From assembly GCA_041398785.1 (NCBI GenBank), contig JAWKUA010000014.1, positions 62,001 through 126,000 on the forward strand: 64,000 nucleotides of DNA, read 5' to 3'. Both the position numbers and the translations under genes were made by a program. This document shows positions 33,625 through 42,679 of the stretch, one piece after another (position 1 is the stretch's first letter; every line of letters begins with the position of its first letter). The notes under the pieces were generated by a model that ran no database searches, was not told the DNA's origin, and worked only from the letters and a program-made list of their open reading frames with translations. This stretch comes from Planctomycetaceae bacterium. Lineage in GTDB: Bacteria; Planctomycetota; Planctomycetia; Planctomycetales; Planctomycetaceae.

Positions 33625-35727
33625 ATGACCGCCAACGATCACGAACACTTCCTGAACCGCGAACTCAGTTGGCTGGAGTTCAACCAGCGCGTGCTGGATG
33701 AAGCCTCCGATCCGACGGTGCCGCTGCTGGAAAAGCTGCGGTTTCTCGCGATCACGGCGTCCAATCTGGACGAATTCTTCATGGTCCGCATCGGCAGCCT
33801 GCGCACGGCGGTGCGGCGAGGCAGCGTCGGTGTGGACCCGGGAGGCATGACGGCGGCCGAACAACTGGACGCCGCCAGCAAGCGCATCGCGGAAATGGTC
33901 GCCGACCAGTATGCCGTGTTTCTGAATGAAATTGAGCCGCAACTGGCGGATGTCGGCATCCGGCGGCGACACGTCACGGAACTCAACCAGCAGCAGTCGG
34001 ACTTCGTCAAACAGGTGTTCGAAGAACAAATCCTGCCCGTGCTGGCTCCGATTGCGATTCACGATCCGGAACAGTTCCCGCTGCTGGCCGGCCGCACATT
34101 GAACGTCGCCGTCCAACTGGCGCCGAAGGAACCGGAAGAAGACTTTCGGTACGCCGTCATTCCGTTCGGCCGTTCCAACCTGAGATTCATCACGCTGCCG
34201 TCCGATGGCGCGTTTGAATATGTCCTTGCCGCGGACGTCATCGCGATGATGATTCACCGCTTCTTTCCCGGCGAACAGATCATCTCGACGGTGCCCTTCC
34301 GGATCACCCGCAACGCCGACCTCAGCGTGCGGGAAGAAGACGGCACCGACCTGCTGGCCGAAATGGAAGATGTGCTGGACGAACGCAAGGACAGTTTCTG
34401 CGTCCGGCTGGAACTGTCCGATGCCGTCACGACGCCGCTGCTGGGATTTCTGAAAAAGCTGCTGAAGCTGCAAAACCGCGACGTCTACGTGCTGCCGGGA
34501 CCGACCGGGCTGAGCGACTTCATGCGACTTGCCGAACTGAATGGCTACGAACAGTACTGCTATCCGAAGTGGACGCCGCGCAGTTCTCCGGACATCGACC
34601 CGGACACGTCCATGTTCGACATCATTCGAGCCAGCGACGTGCTGCTGTATCACCCGTACGAATCCTTCGCACCGATCGTGCGGCTGATTTCCGAGGCCGC
34701 CGAAGACCCGGATGTCCTGGCCATCAAACAGACTCTGTATCGCACCAGTCGCAACAGTCCGATCGTGGCCGCGCTGAAACGAGCCGCCGAAAACGGCAAG
34801 AACGTTGTCGTGATTGTCGAACTGAAAGCCCGCTTTGATGAAGCTCGCAACATCGAATGGGCCAGACAACTGGAATACGCGGGAGTCCAGGTGATCTATG
34901 GCGTGCGGGCTCTGAAGACTCACGCCAAAGCCTGCGTCATCGTCCGCCGGGAACCGCAGGGGTTTCAGCGATACATCCACTTCGGCACCGGCAATTACAA
35001 CGAAATCACCGCCGGCTTCTATACCGACGTCAGCTACCTGACCTGCAACGAAGAACTCGGCAGCGACGTGATCTCCTGGTTCAACGCCGTGACCGGGTAT
35101 TCCCAGATTCAGCACTTTCAGCAACTGGAATCCGCTCCCATCGGACTGCGGGAAAAGCTGCTGGAAATGATTGAAGTGGAAACTCAGCGAGCCGAAAACG
35201 GCGACGACGCACGAATCGTGGCCAAACTGAATTCGCTGGTCGACCCGGAACTGATCCGAGCGCTGTATCGGGCTTCTCAGGCCGGAGTCGACGTCCAGCT
35301 TAACGTTCGCGGCATCTGCTGCCTGCGACCCGGCGTTCCGGGACTCAGCGAACACATCCGGGTGACCAGCATCATCGACCGGTTTCTGGAACATGCCCGA
35401 ATCTTCTACTTCTACCACGGCGGGGATCGGCGAGTCTTCATTTCCAGCGCCGACCTGATGCCCCGCAATCTCGACCGCCGCGTGGAATTGCTGGTCCCGA
35501 TCCTGAATGACGACTGCAAGCGGCAGGCGATCCGGATTCTGGAGACCTGCTTCAAAGACAACGTCAAGGCCCGCCGGCTGAACGCGGACGGCAGCTACAG
35601 CATGTCCGCCGCCAGGCAGGATTCCGTCGTCCAGAGCCAGTTGGAATTCCAGCGACTTGCCCGGGAAGCCGAAGAGAATGCGTTCGAATCCAAACGCATG
35701 ACGTTCATCCCGGCGGAACCGAACTGA
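33625..35727 (+). CDS. ppk1: polyphosphate kinase 1
   Basis: A 700-residue PPK1, which reversibly builds inorganic polyphosphate from ATP. The N-terminus shows FLNRELSWLEFNQRVLDEA and SNLDEFFMVRIGSLR. The phospholipase-D-like catalytic half has the phospho-acceptor His433 in LKTHAKACVIVRR, the FGTGNYNEITA loop, and the second conserved His598 in FYHGGDRRVFISSADL. Length is normal. The gene starts at ATG 33625 right after ppx, so synthesis and breakdown of polyphosphate are encoded together. Confidence 0.95.
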   Translation: MTANDHEHFLNRELSWLEFNQRVLDEASDPTVPLLEKLRFLAITASNLDEFFMVRIGSLRTAVRRGSVGVDPGGMTAAEQLDAASKRIAEMVADQYAVFLNEIEPQLADVGIRRRHVTELNQQQSDFVKQVFEEQILPVLAPIAIHDPEQFPLLAGRTLNVAVQLAPKEPEEDFRYAVIPFGRSNLRFITLPSDGAFEYVLAADVIAMMIHRFFPGEQIISTVPFRITRNADLSVREEDGTDLLAEMEDVLDERKDSFCVRLELSDAVTTPLLGFLKKLLKLQNRDVYVLPGPTGLSDFMRLAELNGYEQYCYPKWTPRSSPDIDPDTSMFDIIRASDVLLYHPYESFAPIVRLISEAAEDPDVLAIKQTLYRTSRNSPIVAALKRAAENGKNVVVIVELKARFDEARNIEWARQLEYAGVQVIYGVRALKTHAKACVIVRREPQGFQRYIHFGTGNYNEITAGFYTDVSYLTCNEELGSDVISWFNAVTGYSQIQHFQQLESAPIGLREKLLEMIEVETQRAENGDDARIVAKLNSLVDPELIRALYRASQAGVDVQLNVRGICCLRPGVPGLSEHIRVTSIIDRFLEHARIFYFYHGGDRRVFISSADLMPRNLDRRVELLVPILNDDCKRQAIRILETCFKDNVKARRLNADGSYSMSAARQDSVVQSQLEFQRLAREAEENAFESKRMTFIPAEPN

Positions 35728-36109
35728 TTCCGCTCGCCGGTCGATCGGCGAACCCCTCGCTGCCGCACGGACGGTTTTCCTTCCGCATTTGCAGCAGCCA
35801 CGCATGAGACTGGTCTCACGGAGCGAGTCCGTCGCTGTCGCCGTCGGTCAGGAGTCGCACCGTGTCATGGTCCGGCATATGCCACTCACTGGGCCTTCGG
35901 CCGCAGGTCCGGTCCGGCTTTCGCCGATACCATCCCTGACGACGGACAGGTTTTGGAAAAGTTGCCGACAAATCGGTCACACCGACGGATGACGGGGGAG
36001 CACCGAGGCGCAACGGCCGACTGACGGCAGCAATGGTGCTCGCTATGATGCGTCTGCCACGGCCCGTGGCGTTAGTGCTGCGTTGTCTTTCCACCATCAA
36101 CCGTTCGCC
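35728..36109. other. non-coding stretch before mutL
   Basis: This 382-base gap has no recognisable gene. A small TCGCCG/CGGCGA hairpin lies just after ppk1 near 35735-35755 but has no T-run. The mutL promoter candidate at 36021 lies in its 3' part. Confidence 0.45.
36021..36049 (+). promoter_or_regulatory. candidate promoter for mutL
   Basis: CTGACG (36021-36026, four of six to TTGACA) is followed after exactly 17 bases by TATGAT (36044-36049, five of six to TATAAT). The mutL ATG lies 60 bases further on. It fits a standard housekeeping promoter, but is inferred from sequence only. Confidence 0.45.
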
Positions 36110-38047
36110 ATGACGTCCCGCATTCAGCAACTGGATTCTCACGTTGTCAATCGCATCGCCGCGGGTGAGGTGATTGAACGGCCGGCGAGCGTCGTGAAGG
36201 AACTGCTGGAAAACAGCATCGATGCTCTGGCGACTCGTGTGGAAATTGATGTTGCCGCCGGCGGGATGGACATGATCCGCATCTGCGACAACGGCGAAGG
36301 GATGCACCCGGAAGATCTGCTGCTGGCGGTCACCAGTCACGCGACCAGCAAGATTCGCAGCGACGCCGATCTGCAGCAGATCGCAACGCTGGGTTTTCGG
36401 GGGGAGGCGCTGGCGTCGATAGCGTCGGTCAGCCGGTTTCGCATTCGAACGCGCCGGGAAGACTCACCCGTCGGTCGGGAACTGGAGGCCGACGGAGGCA
36501 GTGTGACCGTACATCGCGACTGCGGATGTGCTCAGGGCACGACGATCGAAGTCCGGAATTTGTTCTTCAACACGCCCGCCCGGCGCAAGTTTCTGAAGAA
36601 GGCTTCAACGGAATTCGGCCAGATCGGGGAACAGTTCACGCGCATCGCGCTCGCCTGCCCCTGCCTGCATCTGGTGCTGCGTCACAGTGATCGACTGGTC
36701 TATGAACTGCCGGCGACCACCGATCAGCGGGAGCGGATTCGGCGGTTTTTCGGCAGTGATCTGGCCGATAAGCTGATCGCCGTGGAATCCAGCACGACGA
36801 CGGAATCCGGAGAAACGATCCGCGTCTGGGGATTCGTCGGTGATCCGTCGCTGAGCAAGGCCACCCGAAAGAATCAATATCTGTTCCTGAACGGACGCTG
36901 CATCCAGGACCGAAGTCTGCAGCACGCGCTGAACGAAGCGTACCGCGGACTGTTGATGGTCGGGCGGCATCCGGTCAGCTTTCTGTTTCTGGAACTGCCG
37001 CCGCATCTGGTCGACGTCAACGTGCATCCGACCAAGACGGAAGTCCGGTTTCGCGACAGCCAGGCTCTGTATCGCCAACTGCTGCACACGCTGCGGGATC
37101 GCTTTTTGTCGATGAACTTTCAGGCAGAATTCAGCGTGCCGGCGCCTCAGATGCGACACGCTGTCGGGGCAGGGCAGGTGGCGGTCGCGACGAACCCGCA
37201 ACGGGAACTCAACATCTGGTCAGCATCAGCGGCGCGTCCTGATGTTCGAGTCCACGCCCCTGAACCTGCACCGTTCGAGCGGCGAGATCATAACAGCGCC
37301 GCAGCGGTCAGCGATCAGGATCACTCAGACGCGATTCCGCCGACCCGCGAAGACAGTTCAGTGTCGTCAGCGACTTCGGAAGCGAAATCGGAACGGGGGC
37401 CGCAGCCGCCGGCACCCGTTGAGACGTCTCAGCAGGCTGCGGTTTCGGCAGCGTCCGGCAGTTTCACGGCTGGCGAGTTCCGGGCCTTTCAGATTCACGA
37501 CTGTTACCTGGTCGTCGCCGGTGACGCGGGGCTGGAGGTCATTGACCAGCACGCCCTGCACGAACGCATCCTGTACGAACACCTGAGAATTCGAGTACTG
37601 GAAGGCGGCGTCGAGCGACAGAAGCTGCTGATCCCCGAACCAATCGAATGCAGCGCCGGAGAAGCCGCGGTTCTGCTGGAGTACCAGGAACTGCTGAAGG
37701 AAGCGGGTTTCGAACTGGAGGAATTCGGGGGCACAACAGTTCTGCTGACAGCTCACCCGGTGCTGCTGCCAAGGGGCAACTTCGTCAACATCCTGCGCGA
37801 CCTTGCCGAACAACTGGAATCCACAGACGGTAAGACATCGCGCCGCGACCTGCTGGACCACATGCTGCACACGATGGCATGCCGAGCAGCCATCAAAGCC
37901 GGACAGCGGCTGGCTCCGGAGGAAATGCAGGAACTTCTGAAGCAGCGGCATCTCGTCGACGACGCTCACCACTGCCCCCACGGACGCCCGACGTCGCTGA
38001 CATTGTCACGCATGACGCTGGACAAGCAGTTCGGCCGGCTGGGCTGA
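36110..38047 (+). CDS. mutL: DNA mismatch repair protein MutL with endonuclease motifs
   Basis: A 645-residue MutL, which links mismatch recognition by MutS to strand incision. The GHKL ATPase is clear: LLENSIDALATRVEIDV, ICDNGEGM, SHATSKI and LGFRGEALASIAS. The C-terminal domain has the metal-dependent endonuclease motif DQHALHERILYE from D479, plus ACRAAIKAG and CPHGRPT. This is the type found in bacteria without the MutH-dependent system. A Ser/Ala-rich linker separates the domains near 380-460. ATG 36110 is preferred over an upstream start. mutS is not nearby. Confidence 0.95.
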   Translation: MTSRIQQLDSHVVNRIAAGEVIERPASVVKELLENSIDALATRVEIDVAAGGMDMIRICDNGEGMHPEDLLLAVTSHATSKIRSDADLQQIATLGFRGEALASIASVSRFRIRTRREDSPVGRELEADGGSVTVHRDCGCAQGTTIEVRNLFFNTPARRKFLKKASTEFGQIGEQFTRIALACPCLHLVLRHSDRLVYELPATTDQRERIRRFFGSDLADKLIAVESSTTTESGETIRVWGFVGDPSLSKATRKNQYLFLNGRCIQDRSLQHALNEAYRGLLMVGRHPVSFLFLELPPHLVDVNVHPTKTEVRFRDSQALYRQLLHTLRDRFLSMNFQAEFSVPAPQMRHAVGAGQVAVATNPQRELNIWSASAARPDVRVHAPEPAPFERRDHNSAAAVSDQDHSDAIPPTREDSSVSSATSEAKSERGPQPPAPVETSQQAAVSAASGSFTAGEFRAFQIHDCYLVVAGDAGLEVIDQHALHERILYEHLRIRVLEGGVERQKLLIPEPIECSAGEAAVLLEYQELLKEAGFELEEFGGTTVLLTAHPVLLPRGNFVNILRDLAEQLESTDGKTSRRDLLDHMLHTMACRAAIKAGQRLAPEEMQELLKQRHLVDDAHHCPHGRPTSLTLSRMTLDKQFGRLG

Positions 38048-38086
38048 ATTCCGCTATTTGGGGCGGCCGACAATCTTCGTGACTGG

Positions 38087-40027
38087 GTGACGGTCGGTTC
38101 GTATCATGGCAGTTTACCAGCGCGACGGGACTCAAGTGCCGTTGCCAGGTCAGGTCCGAAAGCCGTCACGTTGTCCCGCCAGATTCTCATTGCGATAATC
38201 GTGCTGCCGCTCCTGGCTGGCGGCGAAGCGGTGGCCCATCCGGTGTCACATACGGACGCCTGGGTTCGTGTCAGCAGTGCCATTGACGTCCGGCTGAACG
38301 TCTTTCTGGACGACGTCGCGCGGCATCAGGGGTTGCCGCCGGATCAGGAACTGATTCCCGCCGATCGGATGCAGCAGGCGATCTCGGATTATTCACAGAC
38401 GCTGATTCGTCAGTTGCAGATCTTCGACGAATCCGGCCGGCGTCTTTCCGGCAGCGTTGTATCGGATCCAACGTGGAAGCCGCCTGCAGACGGAGTTCGA
38501 ATGTCGGCTGACGCATCGTTGAAGCTGGCGTGGAAACTGCGGTATTCATTCCCGGGCGAAACGGAACCAGCCAGCGCCGGCGGCCTTCGGTCGCTGACAT
38601 TTCTACATACGTTCACGCACGAGTCGCTGCCACAGCCGGGGGAACTGCGGCTTCATCTGCAGGACGAAACATCCGGTCGTCGCATCGACGCCGTGGTGCG
38701 ACCCGGGCGGCCGCACACGATGTTCCTGCCTGCGTCGAATGACGATGGCAAGACACCGGCACCGTCTTCCGAAGAACTCAGTGAACTCGTTGCGCGGCTG
38801 ACCGTGACGCGCATGGCAGTCGTCCTGGAGTTCACAGCGCCGCTGATTCTGTGCGACAAGGCACTGGCAACGCTGCCGAAGCCTGCGGAGCAGCCCGAAG
38901 CGCCTGTTCAGATCAGTACTTCGCAGGCGATGATTGTTCGACAGGAACTTGCTGACTGGTTCGAAGATCACGTTCAGGTGCGGCTGAACGGCCAGCTTCG
39001 CATCCCCGAATCAACCACGACCGTGCTGCTGCGAATTACCAGTGAGGAGATCCGTTCTGACGGCGCAGGCGGCGAGAATGAATTCATTCCGACAATGGGC
39101 ACTCGAGCCGGCATTCGGATGGTCTGGCATCGCGTCGGCGAACCTCGCAGTGTAAACGTGACTCTGACAGGCGTTCCGGGTGGGTTCGATTCGATCACAG
39201 CACACGTCGCGGGGATCGGGGACTCGCGGACTCTGGTGATCCCGGTCGTTGCCGCATCTTCGAACGACAGTCGCAGCGTTGCTGAGTTCGGCTGGACTTC
39301 CCCGTCGCGATCGGTGACGGGAGCAACAGAGTTCGGCAACATCGATTTCAATTTCATCGATCGAGCCGGGCTTTGGCGGGATTCCGGTCCGGGACGAGAG
39401 GCGACGATGGCGATCGCAAGCCTGGCACTGCTTGCCGCGCTGATTGCCGGCACACTGCTGATACGCGGGGGAATGAAAGCACGCATTCTGTACGCAGCAG
39501 TCCTGGCAGTGTTCGGCGTTCCGGCAGTCTCCATGATTTCGTCGAGCCCCGCGCGGTCGGTTGACAATGCATCCTGTCAGCGACTTACGCAGTCGTTGCT
39601 GGATCACGTCTATCGCTGCATGATGCTGAACGACGAATCCGAATCCGTCGACCGGCTTTCCCGGTTGCTGACGCCGCAGGCCGCGGAAGCTGTGTTTCTC
39701 GCCGCCAGGAACTCCGTGGGAAGCGATCCCGCGGACGTGCCCGTCGTGGAGATTCAATCGGTGCGATGCGAAGAATGCACCGCGGATCCGCTGACGCAGG
39801 ACACAGGTACTGACAGCATTGAAGTGACGTGCCGCTGGAACGTCCGCGGAGTCGTGACTCACTGGGGACATACTCATGTCAGAAACATCCTGCTGAGCGG
39901 ACGGATCTCCCTGTCGCCGGATGCTGAGCGATGGAAGATTGCCGCGGTCACGCTGACGTCGGCCCCGCAGATTCGTGATGACTCGTCGCCGCGGGCGGCA
40001 ACGGCGACATTCGGCAACGGACTGTGA
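38087..40027 (+). CDS. membrane-anchored exported protein of unknown function
   Basis: About 646 residues from GTG 38087, or about 618 from a TTG near 38171 that puts a signal peptide (LSRQILIAIIVLPLLAGGEA) at the N-terminus; the shorter form is more likely. After the signal comes HPVSHTDAWVRVSSAIDVRL, then a long beta-rich extracytoplasmic region. Two hydrophobic segments lie near the middle-to-late part (MAIASLALLAALIAGTLLI and ILYAAVLAVFGVPAVSMI), followed by a C-terminal domain of about 150 residues containing the pair CEECTADP. No known domain was recognised. It is flanked by mutL and a PQQ-propeller gene. Confidence 0.7.
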   Translation: MTVGSYHGSLPARRDSSAVARSGPKAVTLSRQILIAIIVLPLLAGGEAVAHPVSHTDAWVRVSSAIDVRLNVFLDDVARHQGLPPDQELIPADRMQQAISDYSQTLIRQLQIFDESGRRLSGSVVSDPTWKPPADGVRMSADASLKLAWKLRYSFPGETEPASAGGLRSLTFLHTFTHESLPQPGELRLHLQDETSGRRIDAVVRPGRPHTMFLPASNDDGKTPAPSSEELSELVARLTVTRMAVVLEFTAPLILCDKALATLPKPAEQPEAPVQISTSQAMIVRQELADWFEDHVQVRLNGQLRIPESTTTVLLRITSEEIRSDGAGGENEFIPTMGTRAGIRMVWHRVGEPRSVNVTLTGVPGGFDSITAHVAGIGDSRTLVIPVVAASSNDSRSVAEFGWTSPSRSVTGATEFGNIDFNFIDRAGLWRDSGPGREATMAIASLALLAALIAGTLLIRGGMKARILYAAVLAVFGVPAVSMISSSPARSVDNASCQRLTQSLLDHVYRCMMLNDESESVDRLSRLLTPQAAEAVFLAARNSVGSDPADVPVVEIQSVRCEECTADPLTQDTGTDSIEVTCRWNVRGVVTHWGHTHVRNILLSGRISLSPDAERWKIAAVTLTSAPQIRDDSSPRAATATFGNGL

Positions 40028-40377
40028 TTCGACAGTTCGCAGTGTCAGCCATCTGTCGGGAATCTCCGTTCGGCCGGCAGACCGGTTGCCGTTGAAGCAG
40101 ACCGGTTGCCGTTGGAAATTTGTCCCGCAGCCGTGTGGCGGGCGGCCTTCGTGAAGTCACCGGCGGGAAACGTGCTTTCCGAAAATGGATCGGTGCAGCC
40201 GAAAGTCGGAGTGCAGTTTGGCTGGATTGCATTCAGAGACCACTCATTTACACTGATTGTGACCGCAAGCCTGCCGCGATTTGAACAGGAATCGCATCAA
40301 CGAATTCACCGCACGGCGTCCCTCAACGCTGCCTCGCGCGATCCCCTCGATCATTCCAGCTTAGGAAGCACAAACCC
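40028..40377. other. non-coding stretch before the first PQQ-propeller gene
   Basis: The 350-base gap has no recognisable gene. Its main feature is a short tandem repeat at 40077-40116. Confidence 0.45.
40077..40116. repeat. 20-bp tandem duplication
   Basis: GCAGACCGGTTGCCGTTGAA (40077-40096) is directly followed by a copy differing at one base (40097-40116, ending GGA). It lies between genes, and no function is apparent. Confidence 0.75.
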
Positions 40378-42594
40378 ATGCGATGTCTCACATTTTTGGC
40401 ACTGGCCGGGCTGACCTGGACCGCTGCGTCCGTGACCGCGGAAGACTGGCCGGGATGGCGAGGCCCTGAAAACAACGGCATCTCGCTGGAAACCGGACTT
40501 GTTGACACGTGGAATTTTGAAACCGGTGAAAATGTCCTGTGGACGAAACCGATCGGCGGCCGAGCGGCTCCGATCGTGATGAACGGCCGGGTTTACCTGG
40601 ACTGCCGGACGAACGACGACGTCACAAGTCCCACCGAAAAAGTGCATGCCCGCGAACAGGTCATCTGTCGCGACGCCGCCACCGGGGAAACGATCTGGCA
40701 GGACGTCTTCAACGTCGCTCAGACAGACATCCCCGCGCCGCGAGTCGGCTGGGCGAGCATGGTGGGCGACCCGGAGACCGGCAACGTCTATCTGCATTCG
40801 GTCAGCAGTATCTTTCGGTGCTATGACCGCGACGGAAACGTTCTGTGGAACAAGTTTCTGTTTGAGGAATATGGCAAGATCTCCGGATACGGAGGACGCA
40901 CACAGACTCCGATCATCGACGAAGACCGCATCATCGTCGGATTCTTCGGGCTGAACTGGGGTCGCTTCGCCGCGCCGCCGCCAAAGATGAGCTACTACGC
41001 ATTCGATAAGCGCACGGGAGACCTGCTGTGGGTCGCTCCGGTCGGTAAACCGCCGCTGGACACCAACTATTCGAACCCCGTGATCGCAGTGGTGGATGGC
41101 CAGCGATTACTGATCGGCGGAGGCGCTGACGGCGGCATCCATGCGATCAACGCTCGCACGGGCGCTCCGGTGTGGTCGTTTGAAATGTCGAAACGCGGCC
41201 TGAACGCGACACCTGCCGTCGACGGGCATCTGGTCTATATCGCTCACGGTGAAGACAACATCGACAGCCTTGCCTTCGGCCGCATCGAATGCATCGATGC
41301 CCGCGGCACGGGAGATATCACAAAGTCCAACAGCGTCTGGCGAGTGGATGACATCAAAGCGGGTTACACCGGACTGGTCGTGAAGGACGGGATCCTGTAC
41401 GTGGTCGCTGATACGGGAAAACTTCATGCGTTTGACAGCCAGACGGGCACGGAACTCTGGAACTACTCCCTTGGCACCGTCGGGAAGGGCTCGCCGACGT
41501 GGGCCGACGGCAAGCTGTACGTCATGGAAGTCAACGGCAACATTCACATTCTGAAGCCGTCGCGCTCGGGTGTCGAAAGCCTGTCCAGAGTCACGCTGAA
41601 GGCTGGTGACGGCAACGGACTGGATGAAATCTATGGAACTCCGGCGATCTCCGACGGCCGCGTGTTTTTCGTCACGCGCGACCGCACGATTGCTGTCGGG
41701 AACGAAAACGCCGGAAAGCGGACGGAATTTGAACACCCGAACCTGAAGGCTGAGGAAGCCGATGGAGGCTCCGAACTGGCCATGATTCAGGTCCGGCCGT
41801 TTGAAACACGCACTGTCGAAGGCGGCACCACGACGTTTTCCGTCCACGGATTCAATCGCCTGGGCCAGCCGGTGGACGCTGCCGGTGCGGAACTGAGTCT
41901 GCCGGAGGGACTGAAGGGCGTTACGCTGGAAGGCGACACAGTGACCGTCGCTGCGGATGCTCCGGCACAGGGTTTTGAAATCACCGCGAAGTCAGGCGAT
42001 CTGACCGCGTTTGCCCGCATGAGAACCTTTCCGCCGCTGCCGTGGAGCTGGGATTTTGAAGGACTGACAGGCAAACAGGTACCGCCGACATGGGTCAACG
42101 CGTTCATCAAACTCGTGCCGGAAGTCATCGATGGCAATACGGTGATGAAGAAAGCCGCCGGCAAGGGGACTCCCAGCGTCGATTTCTGGATCGGCTACAC
42201 CGAAATGGATGAATACACCGTGCAGGCAGACGTCATGATGAAGGAGGACAAGCGCAAGCTTCCCAGCATCGGCCTGACCGCACAGCGGTACAACCTCATT
42301 CTGAAAGGCAACACGTCCAAGCTGGGAGTTCAAAGCTGGGCTCCTCACATGCGGATCGGCAAAGAAGTCAGGTTCGTCTCCAAACCCGATGTCTGGTACA
42401 CGATGAAGCTCACTGTTCAGGTCCGCGATGATGGTGCTCACGTGCTCGGCAAGGTCTGGGAACGAGACAAGGCCGAACCGGAAGAATGGACGACGGAAGT
42501 CGTCGACCCGCACCCCAATCCCAAGGGCAGTCCCGGCCTCTATGTGTACTCACTTGCGGATGCTTATTTCGATAACGTGAAGGTCAGCAAGTAG
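40378..42594 (+). CDS. secreted PQQ-type beta-propeller protein
   Basis: A 738-residue protein with signal peptide MRCLTFLALAGLTWTAASVT. The mature start EDWPGWRGPENNGIS and repeated blades such as RDAATGETIWQDVFN, YAFDKRTGDLLWVAPV and HAFDSQTGTELWNYSL are typical of PQQ-like propellers common in planctomycetes. These usually lack known PQQ-dependent activity. After about residue 545 comes a beta-sandwich region (SWDFEGLTGKQVPPTWVNAF to YSLADAYFDNVKV) resembling a lectin/laminin-G-like fold. No catalytic role is assigned. A second propeller gene follows after 85 bases. Confidence 0.85.
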   Translation: MRCLTFLALAGLTWTAASVTAEDWPGWRGPENNGISLETGLVDTWNFETGENVLWTKPIGGRAAPIVMNGRVYLDCRTNDDVTSPTEKVHAREQVICRDAATGETIWQDVFNVAQTDIPAPRVGWASMVGDPETGNVYLHSVSSIFRCYDRDGNVLWNKFLFEEYGKISGYGGRTQTPIIDEDRIIVGFFGLNWGRFAAPPPKMSYYAFDKRTGDLLWVAPVGKPPLDTNYSNPVIAVVDGQRLLIGGGADGGIHAINARTGAPVWSFEMSKRGLNATPAVDGHLVYIAHGEDNIDSLAFGRIECIDARGTGDITKSNSVWRVDDIKAGYTGLVVKDGILYVVADTGKLHAFDSQTGTELWNYSLGTVGKGSPTWADGKLYVMEVNGNIHILKPSRSGVESLSRVTLKAGDGNGLDEIYGTPAISDGRVFFVTRDRTIAVGNENAGKRTEFEHPNLKAEEADGGSELAMIQVRPFETRTVEGGTTTFSVHGFNRLGQPVDAAGAELSLPEGLKGVTLEGDTVTVAADAPAQGFEITAKSGDLTAFARMRTFPPLPWSWDFEGLTGKQVPPTWVNAFIKLVPEVIDGNTVMKKAAGKGTPSVDFWIGYTEMDEYTVQADVMMKEDKRKLPSIGLTAQRYNLILKGNTSKLGVQSWAPHMRIGKEVRFVSKPDVWYTMKLTVQVRDDGAHVLGKVWERDKAEPEEWTTEVVDPHPNPKGSPGLYVYSLADAYFDNVKVSK

Positions 42595-42679
42595 CCGAGC
42601 TGGCGCGAATCGCAATCGCTCCGTGCAACTGTGCCCCGCAACTCTTTCAAATGCGAATACAGACACAGGATCCACTCTG

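Noticed and set aside
33601..35805. A 734-residue minus-strand open frame
   Set aside because: It is antisense to ppk1, whose motifs are complete; no conserved sequence on the other strand.
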